DNA of 9,889 bases from contig JBFGCT010000155.1 in NCBI GenBank assembly GCA_041581055.1, positions 1 through 9,889 on the forward strand, given 5' to 3'. Both the position numbers and the translations under genes were made by a program. Shown here piece after piece: positions 5,554 to 9,889 of this stretch; position 1 is the stretch's first letter, and each line of letters begins with the position of its first letter. The notes below the pieces were generated by a model. It was given only the letters and a program-made list of their open reading frames with translations, was not told the origin of the DNA and did no database searches. Source of the DNA: JBFGCT01 sp041581055. Its GTDB lineage: Bacteria > Actinomycetota > Acidimicrobiia > Acidimicrobiales > Ilumatobacteraceae.

Positions 5554-6276
5554 GTGACGAATTCGCCCGCCCGGCGCCAGCACGACATCCCCATCCTGCT
5601 CCTTCCGCCCAGCGAAGGCAAAGCGGCCGGCGGTGCCGCGCGCACGAGATGGAGCGCGGGGGCTGGTTCGTTCGGCTCACTGGGCGACCACCGCCGTCGG
5701 GTCGCCGAGGCGCTCGCCGCCGCCGGCGGGGGTGACTCCCGCCTGCTCGGCGTCGGCGGCGACCATCTCGACCGTGCCCGCCACGCCAACGTCGCGCTGG
5801 TCGGCGGGCGGACGCTGCCGGCGTGGGAGCGGTACACCGGCGTCGTCTGGGAGCACCTCGATCCGGAGACATTGACCGCCGGGCAACGGAGGCGGATCGT
5901 CGTCGTCTCCGGCCTGCTCGGGCTGCTGCGCGGCGACGACCCGGTTCCCGACTACCGGCTCAAGATGAGCGCCAACCTCCCGCCGCTCGGCAAGCTGTCG
6001 ACCTGGTGGCGGGCCGACCTCTCGGCTGCGCTGAACCGTCGGCTGCGGCCCGACGTCGTGGTCGACCTGCTGCCGAAGGAACACCGCGCCGCCTGGACGC
6101 CGGACGATCGCGTCGACGGTGTCTCGGTCGAGTTCGTCGATCCGACCGGTCGGCCCGGTGGCCACTTCGCCAAGGCGGCCAAGGGCCGGCTGGCCCGGTC
6201 CCTGCTCGTCGACGGCCTCGACGCGCTGGACGGCTGGGCCGACGACCGCTTCCAGTTGGCCGTCACCCCGCTCTGA
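5554..6276 (+). CDS. yaaA: YaaA-family (DUF328/UPF0246) peroxide-stress protein
   Basis: This 240-residue cytosolic protein aligns in order with E. coli YaaA, which lowers damage from hydrogen peroxide by limiting free iron and has DNA-binding activity. Conserved blocks: LLLPPSEGK (15-23), YTGVVW (94-99), VVSGLLGLLR (117-126), PDYRLKM (132-138), a Trp pair (151-152), DVVVDLLPKEH (167-177) and HFAKAAKGRLAR (204-215). E. coli YaaA is slightly longer (about 258). GTG 5554 is the only usable start upstream of the conserved LLLPPSEGK block. It adds a short basic N-terminus (MTNSPARRQHD) absent from most homologues, and no clear ribosome-binding site is present. The gene stands alone, divergent from the ferredoxin-P450 operon; a link through redox stress is possible but unproven. 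Its stop lies 14 bp before the 72-bp repeat array. Confidence 0.9.
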   Translation: MTNSPARRQHDIPILLLPPSEGKAAGGAARTRWSAGAGSFGSLGDHRRRVAEALAAAGGGDSRLLGVGGDHLDRARHANVALVGGRTLPAWERYTGVVWEHLDPETLTAGQRRRIVVVSGLLGLLRGDDPVPDYRLKMSANLPPLGKLSTWWRADLSAALNRRLRPDVVVDLLPKEHRAAWTPDDRVDGVSVEFVDPTGRPGGHFAKAAKGRLARSLLVDGLDALDGWADDRFQLAVTPL

Positions 6277-6290
6277 CACCCGGACGCCGC

Positions 6291-6650
6291 GGATCGACCG
6301 CCCGCATTTGCGTGACCGAACGTGTCGAAACCCGCGATCTTCGGTCACACAAACCCGGATCCGGATCGACCGCCCGCATCTGTGTGACCGAACGTGTCGA
6401 AACCCGCGATCTTCGGTCACACAAACCCGGATGCGGATCGACCGCCCGCATCTGTGTGACCGAACATGTCGAAACCCGCGATCTTCGGTCACACAAACCT
6501 GGATCCGGATCGACCGCCCGCATCTGTGTGACCGAACATGTCGAAACCCGCGATCTTCGCTCACACAAACCCGGATCCGGATCGACCGCCCGCATCTGTG
6601 TGACCGAACATGTCGAAACCCGCGATCTTCGCTCACACAAACCCGGATCG
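6291..6650. repeat. Five tandem 72-bp units, each with a 12-bp-stem hairpin
   Basis: Units start at 6291, 6363, 6435, 6507 and 6579, each exactly 72 bp with no insertions or deletions. In unit 2 the arms are TGTGTGACCGAA (6381-6392) and TTCGGTCACACA (6412-6423), with a 19-nt loop. Changes are polar. Unit 1 has TTTGCGTG where the others have TCTGTGTG. Units 1-2 have AACGTG and units 3-5 AACATG. Units 4-5 have TTCGCTCACACA, which puts one C-C mismatch in the stem. This gradient suggests stepwise tandem duplication. The array fills the gap between the convergent yaaA and MFS genes, so a bidirectional terminator or REP/BIME-like role is plausible. There are no unique spacers, so it is not CRISPR. 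Because 72 is a multiple of 3 it stays open in several frames, but I do not take it as coding. Confidence 0.95.
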
Positions 6651-6652
6651 AT

Positions 6653-6702
6653 GGGCGGCGGGCGCGGCGGGCTCAGCGGGCGGCGGGCGCGGCGGGCTCA
6701 GC
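6653..6702. repeat. 25-bp GC-rich direct duplication across the MFS stop codon
   Basis: Two adjacent copies of a 25-bp unit (starting GGGCGGCGGGC and ending GGCTCAGC) lie at 6653-6677 and 6678-6702, followed by a partial third (GGGCGCGGGCG). The second copy contains the MFS stop codon (TCA at 6698-6700 on the plus strand). The first copy repeats the same TCA just past the gene end. It looks like replication slippage. Confidence 0.85.
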
Positions 6703-7849
6703 GGGCGCGGGCGAAGGTCGAGGCGAACATGTAGGCCGCGGCGGGCAACGCCACGATCGCCACCGCCTGGCCGACCGACAGCGCGTCGGTGTTCGCCAGG
6801 CCGCCGACCGCCAGGGGCACCAGCAGCGCCGCGCCGCGCTGGCCGACGAGCATCGCCGTGAACCCCGCGCCGGGCGGACCCGGCGCCTTGGCGGCGGAGT
6901 CGTACAACTGCGGGAACATCACCGCCGTCCCGAGTCCGGCGACGACGTAGCCGGCCACCGACACGGCCTGGTTCGGGACCAACGTGGCGAACGCCATGCC
7001 CGTCGCGCCGAGCAGCGCGGCGAACCGGACCATCCGCAGCGCCCCCAACCGGATCTGCACCGAGTCGCCGCCGAACCGGCCGACGGTCATCCCGACCGTG
7101 AACGCGACGAACGCCCCGGCGGCGACACGGGCGCTCGACGCGAGGTCGTCGTTCAGCCGGAACGCCGCCCAATCCCCCGCCGAGACCTCCATCGCCATCG
7201 CCGCCGCGCCGCCGATCAGGAACAGCGCGCCGACGCGACCGAGCCGCAATCGCCGGGCGGCCGGCGCGGGATCGTCGCAGTGCGGCTCGTCCGCGGGCAG
7301 GAGGCCGCGAGCGACGAAGAGCACCGCCGCGATCAGCCCGGCGGTGACCACGACCAGGTGCGCGGGAACGCCGATCCCGGCGCCGGCCACCGCCGCGGTC
7401 ACCAGCCCGCCGGTGACGGTCCCCAGACTCCACAACCCGTGGAGCCGGTTCATCACCGGCGCGTGTCGTCTGGCGCTGAGCACCGACCCCTGCACGTTCA
7501 TCGCCACGTCGATGAACACGTCGAAGAACAGCACGCCGAACAGGCCGAGCACGAGGACCGCCGGGGCGGTGGCGAATCCGATCAGCGGGAGCGCGCCGAT
7601 CGAGAGCACGGCGCCGACGACCAGCGTTCGGCGGGTGCCGAGGCGGGCGATCACCACGCCCGTGAGGAGGCTGCCGACGAGCCCGGCGACCGCCCCGATC
7701 GTCAACACGACGCCGAGCGCGCCGATCGAGATGTCGACCCGGTCGCGGATGGCCGGCAGGCGGGGAACCCACGTGCCGTAGACGAAGCCGTTGACGAAGA
7801 ACTGGGTGGCGACGGACTGCAGGGCGCGACGGTCGGACGGGACGGTCAT
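6698..7849 (-). CDS. MFS transporter, YbjJ/fucose-permease-like
   Basis: This is a 383-residue integral membrane protein with about 12 hydrophobic segments, the usual MFS size. Features: FFVNGFVYGTWVPRLPAIRD near the N-terminus (17-36), a motif-A-like loop ARLGTRRTL (68-76), and the DVAMNVQG...HGLWSLG block (114-143) with D114, N118 and H137, typical of the YbjJ-type subfamily. A central cytoplasmic loop follows (about 181-205, with DEPHCDD), then EVSAGDWAAF (221-230) in the second half. The substrate cannot be named. ATG 7849 was chosen over an upstream in-frame ATG at 7912, because the extra 21 residues (RFRPYRSRSSAARS...) are Arg/Ser-rich and would cross the divergent promoter. No ribosome-binding site is seen; AAGACT lies 10 nt before the ATG. 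It is divergent from the oxidoreductase gene across 61 bp, so the two may share regulation. Confidence 0.9.
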   Translation of the reverse strand: MTVPSDRRALQSVATQFFVNGFVYGTWVPRLPAIRDRVDISIGALGVVLTIGAVAGLVGSLLTGVVIARLGTRRTLVVGAVLSIGALPLIGFATAPAVLVLGLFGVLFFDVFIDVAMNVQGSVLSARRHAPVMNRLHGLWSLGTVTGGLVTAAVAGAGIGVPAHLVVVTAGLIAAVLFVARGLLPADEPHCDDPAPAARRLRLGRVGALFLIGGAAAMAMEVSAGDWAAFRLNDDLASSARVAAGAFVAFTVGMTVGRFGGDSVQIRLGALRMVRFAALLGATGMAFATLVPNQAVSVAGYVVAGLGTAVMFPQLYDSAAKAPGPPGAGFTAMLVGQRGAALLVPLAVGGLANTDALSVGQAVAIVALPAAAYMFASTFARAR

Positions 7850-7859
7850 GGCAGCGGGA

Positions 7860-7865
7860 AGTCTT
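7860..7865 (-). promoter_or_regulatory. Candidate -10 (AAGACT) for the MFS gene
   Basis: On the minus strand AAGACT ends 10 nt before the ATG at 7849, which would allow a leader of only a few bases. It differs by one base from TAGACT. No -35 is clear. Confidence 0.3.
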
Positions 7866-7895
7866 GCCGATCGGGCTGCGGACGACCGGCTTCGG

Positions 7896-7901
7896 TACGG
7901 T
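7896..7901 (+). promoter_or_regulatory. Candidate -10 (TACGGT) for the FadH/OYE gene
   Basis: TACGGT fits TAnnnT and ends 9 nt before the ATG at 7911, consistent with a leaderless mRNA. No ribosome-binding site is seen in the same stretch and no -35 lies at a usual spacing. Confidence 0.45.
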
Positions 7902-7910
7902 CGAAACCGC

Positions 7911-9854
7911 ATGACGCGTTACCTCTGGACGCCGCTGCGGCTTGGCCCGGTCGAGACGCGGAACCGCATCGTGTTCTCCGCCCACCTCACCAACTATGCC
8001 CGCGACGGTCGCCCGACCGACCAGCACACGGCGTACTACGCGGCGCGCGCCGCCGGCGGCGCCGGGTTGATCATCACCGAGGAGCACTCGACCCATCCGA
8101 CCGACTGGCCCTACGAGAAGCTGATCCACGGCTTCCACCGGGACGTGATCCCCGGGTACCGGGCGATCACCGAGGCGGTGCATCGCCACCGCACGCCGAT
8201 CTTCGCCCAGATCAACCACAACGGCGGCCAGGCGTCGTCGATGTACTCGCGGCTGCCCGTCTGGGCGCCGTCGCCGGTCGCCGACCCGCTGTTCCGCGAG
8301 GTGCCCAAGGCGGTGACGCTCGCCGAGATCGACGAGATCGTCGCCGGGTACGCGACCGTCGCCGAGCACTGTGCGGAGGGCGGCTTCGACGGGATCGAGC
8401 TGCAGTGCTCCCACTCGTCGATCGTGCGCGGGTTCCTCTCGCCGGCGACCAACCACCGGACCGACGCCTACGGCGGACCGCTCGAACAGCGGGCCCGGAT
8501 CCTGGTCGAGATCGTCGACGCGGTCCGGCGGGTGATCGGCAGCCGGCTGGCGCTCGGCGTGCGGATCTGCGGCGACGAGCTGATCGACAACGGCACGACG
8601 ATCGACGACGCCGTCCGGATCGCCGAGATCGTCGAGGCCACCGGGCAGGTCGACTACATCAACACCTCGATCGGCGTCGCCACCGCCAGCTTGTTCATGA
8701 TCGAGGCGTCGATGCACATCCCTCCGGGGTATGCGCTGTTCATCCCCTCGGCGATCCGCAAGGCGGTCGAGTTGCCGGTCGTCGGCGTCGGGCGGTTCAA
8801 AGACCCCCTGCAGGCCGAGCGGGCGCTCGCCGAGGGGCACTGCGACCTGGTCGGCGTCGTCCGCGGCCAGATCGCCGACGCCGACTTCGCCGCCAAGGCG
8901 CGAGCCGGGGCGACCGACGAGATACGGCTGTGCCTGTCGTGCAACCAGGAGTGCGTCGGCCGGATGGGCCTCAACCGGTGGCTCGGCTGTATCGAGAACC
9001 CGCGGACCGGCAGGGAGGAAAAGGGGGTCGGGCTGGCCCACGTCACGACCCGGCCGAAGCGGGTGATGGTCGTCGGCGCCGGGCCGGGCGGCATGCAGGC
9101 CGCCATCGCCGCCCGGCGCAATGGGCATCACGTCACCGTGTACGAGAAGGAGGCCGAGCCAGGGGGCCAGGTGCGGCTCGCCGCGTCGGTTCCCAACCGC
9201 GCCGAGTTCGGCGACATGGTCCGCAACCAGCTCGCCGAGTGCCGGCGGCTCGGCGTCGAGTTCGAGTTCGGCGTCGGCGTGTGGCCGGGGCTGGTCGAGG
9301 AGCAGCGGCCCGACCACGTCGTCGTCGCCACCGGCGCCGAGGCCGCCCGGCCGTGGTGGGTCGGCGACGACGGGGCCAACGTCGCCGACGTCCGCGAGGT
9401 GCTCGCCGGCGCCGTCGAGCCGTTCGGCGACGTCGTGATCGTCGACGAGCTCGGCTTCCACCAGGCGACCTCGACCGCCGAGCTGCTCGCCGACCGCGGT
9501 TGTTCGGTCGAGATCGTCACCCCGGGCATGGTCGTCGGACAGGATCTCGGGATCACGCTCGACATGGAGAACTGGTGGATCCGCGCCGGCGAGAAGGGGA
9601 TCGTCCAGTCGACCGACCTCGTCGCGATGGGCCTGACCGGCACGACCCTCGAGCTCCTGCACCACCCGACCGGGCAGCACGTCGTCCGCAACCCCGACTG
9701 GGTGGTGCTGTCGACCCATCCGCAGCCGGTCGAGTGGCTGTACCACGATCTGAAGTCGGCCGGATGGAGCGTCGAGCGGGTCGGCGACTGCGTCGCCCCG
9801 CGCCGGGCCCACAGCGCGGTGATCGAGGGCGAGCTCGCCGGCGCCGCCGTCTGA
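7911..9854 (+). CDS. FadH/OYE-family flavin iron-sulfur oxidoreductase, probably mycofactocin-associated type
   Basis: This 647-residue oxidoreductase has the 2,4-dienoyl-CoA reductase/trimethylamine dehydrogenase layout. An FMN-binding TIM barrel (about 4-335) carries QINHNGGQ (100-107), GIELQCSHSS (161-170) and the signature NxRxDxYGG (181-189). A 4Fe-4S site follows as C341-x2-C344-x3-C348-x11-C360. An FAD/NAD(P)-binding part comes next with GAGPGG (389-394) and YEKEAEPGGQ, plus a second nucleotide-binding fold (about 487-525). Such enzymes reduce activated double bonds or oxidise amines. AHLTNYA, the ITEEHSTHPTDWPYEKLIHG stretch and CLSCNQECVGRMGLNRWLGC recall the subfamily tied to mycofactocin, a peptide-derived redox cofactor. 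That assignment is from memory, and no other mycofactocin gene is in the window. ATG 7911 directly precedes the barrel; the 40 upstream in-frame codons would overlap the MFS gene and its promoter. Confidence 0.93.
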   Translation: MTRYLWTPLRLGPVETRNRIVFSAHLTNYARDGRPTDQHTAYYAARAAGGAGLIITEEHSTHPTDWPYEKLIHGFHRDVIPGYRAITEAVHRHRTPIFAQINHNGGQASSMYSRLPVWAPSPVADPLFREVPKAVTLAEIDEIVAGYATVAEHCAEGGFDGIELQCSHSSIVRGFLSPATNHRTDAYGGPLEQRARILVEIVDAVRRVIGSRLALGVRICGDELIDNGTTIDDAVRIAEIVEATGQVDYINTSIGVATASLFMIEASMHIPPGYALFIPSAIRKAVELPVVGVGRFKDPLQAERALAEGHCDLVGVVRGQIADADFAAKARAGATDEIRLCLSCNQECVGRMGLNRWLGCIENPRTGREEKGVGLAHVTTRPKRVMVVGAGPGGMQAAIAARRNGHHVTVYEKEAEPGGQVRLAASVPNRAEFGDMVRNQLAECRRLGVEFEFGVGVWPGLVEEQRPDHVVVATGAEAARPWWVGDDGANVADVREVLAGAVEPFGDVVIVDELGFHQATSTAELLADRGCSVEIVTPGMVVGQDLGITLDMENWWIRAGEKGIVQSTDLVAMGLTGTTLELLHHPTGQHVVRNPDWVVLSTHPQPVEWLYHDLKSAGWSVERVGDCVAPRRAHSAVIEGELAGAAV

Positions 9855-9889
9855 CCCCGACAACCCATTTCCCCACCCCCCAACCCCCA
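9855..9889. other. C-rich non-coding tail at the window end
   Basis: The 35 bases after the oxidoreductase stop are mostly C in short runs (ATTTCCCCACCCCCCAAC). No hairpin or gene is seen. The low-complexity run may be where an assembly ended. Confidence 0.5.

Noticed and set aside
6263..6640. Possible 24-residue tandem-repeat peptide encoded by the 72-bp array (for example RRSRVSTCSVTQMRAVDP)
   Set aside because: The frame is open only because 72 is divisible by three. Several frames on both strands are open alike, there is no ribosome-binding site, and the hairpin explains the conservation better.
6291..6650. CRISPR array
   Set aside because: The whole 72-bp unit is repeated with no unique spacers, and no cas gene is present. 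The same holds for the array at 1-246.
6633..9863. 1076-codon minus-strand open frame
   Set aside because: It is antisense to the FadH/OYE gene and out of frame with the MFS gene. Its composition is typical of a GC shadow, despite the length.

Overview
This is a GC-rich window (roughly 70 % by eye). It probably comes from a high-GC actinobacterium: the gene families, GTG starts, leaderless-looking TAnnnT promoters and an oxidoreductase of the mycofactocin-associated type all fit. An Acidimicrobiia/Ilumatobacter-like source is my inference and is not proven here. Nine protein genes are supported; long open frames opposite them are GC-driven shadows. No tRNA, rRNA, transposase or CRISPR array was seen.

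Layout. 1-246: four 62-63 bp tandem repeats, each with a hairpin, alternating between two types. 257-916 (-): exported helical protein of unknown function. 1039-2346 (-) and 2378-3076 (-): histidine kinase and response regulator of the MprB/MprA type. 3077-3191: divergent regulatory region with three in-phase 12-bp direct repeats. 3192-3569 and 3566-3880 (+): two overlapping fluoride channel (FluC/CrcB) genes. 3970-5280 (-) and 5330-5524 (-): cytochrome P450 and its 3Fe-4S-type ferredoxin. 5554-6276 (+): YaaA-family protein. 6291-6650: five exact 72-bp repeats with 12-bp stems. 6698-7849 (-): MFS transporter. 7911-9854 (+): FadH/OYE-type flavin and iron-sulfur oxidoreductase.

How the parts may work together. 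The two-component system and exported protein look like an envelope-stress module: the 9-mer GGTGAGAAC occurs both in the regulator/fluC intergenic repeats and upstream of the exported protein, so the regulator may control itself, the fluoride channel and that protein. The ferredoxin-P450 pair is a compact electron-transfer and monooxygenase operon. The last two genes diverge from a 61-bp promoter region and may handle a small organic compound, though the substrate is unknown.

The most unusual material is non-coding: the two tandem hairpin arrays (one at the window edge, one between convergent genes), the phased operator candidate at 3100-3154, and -10-like hexamers placed 6-10 nt before several start codons.
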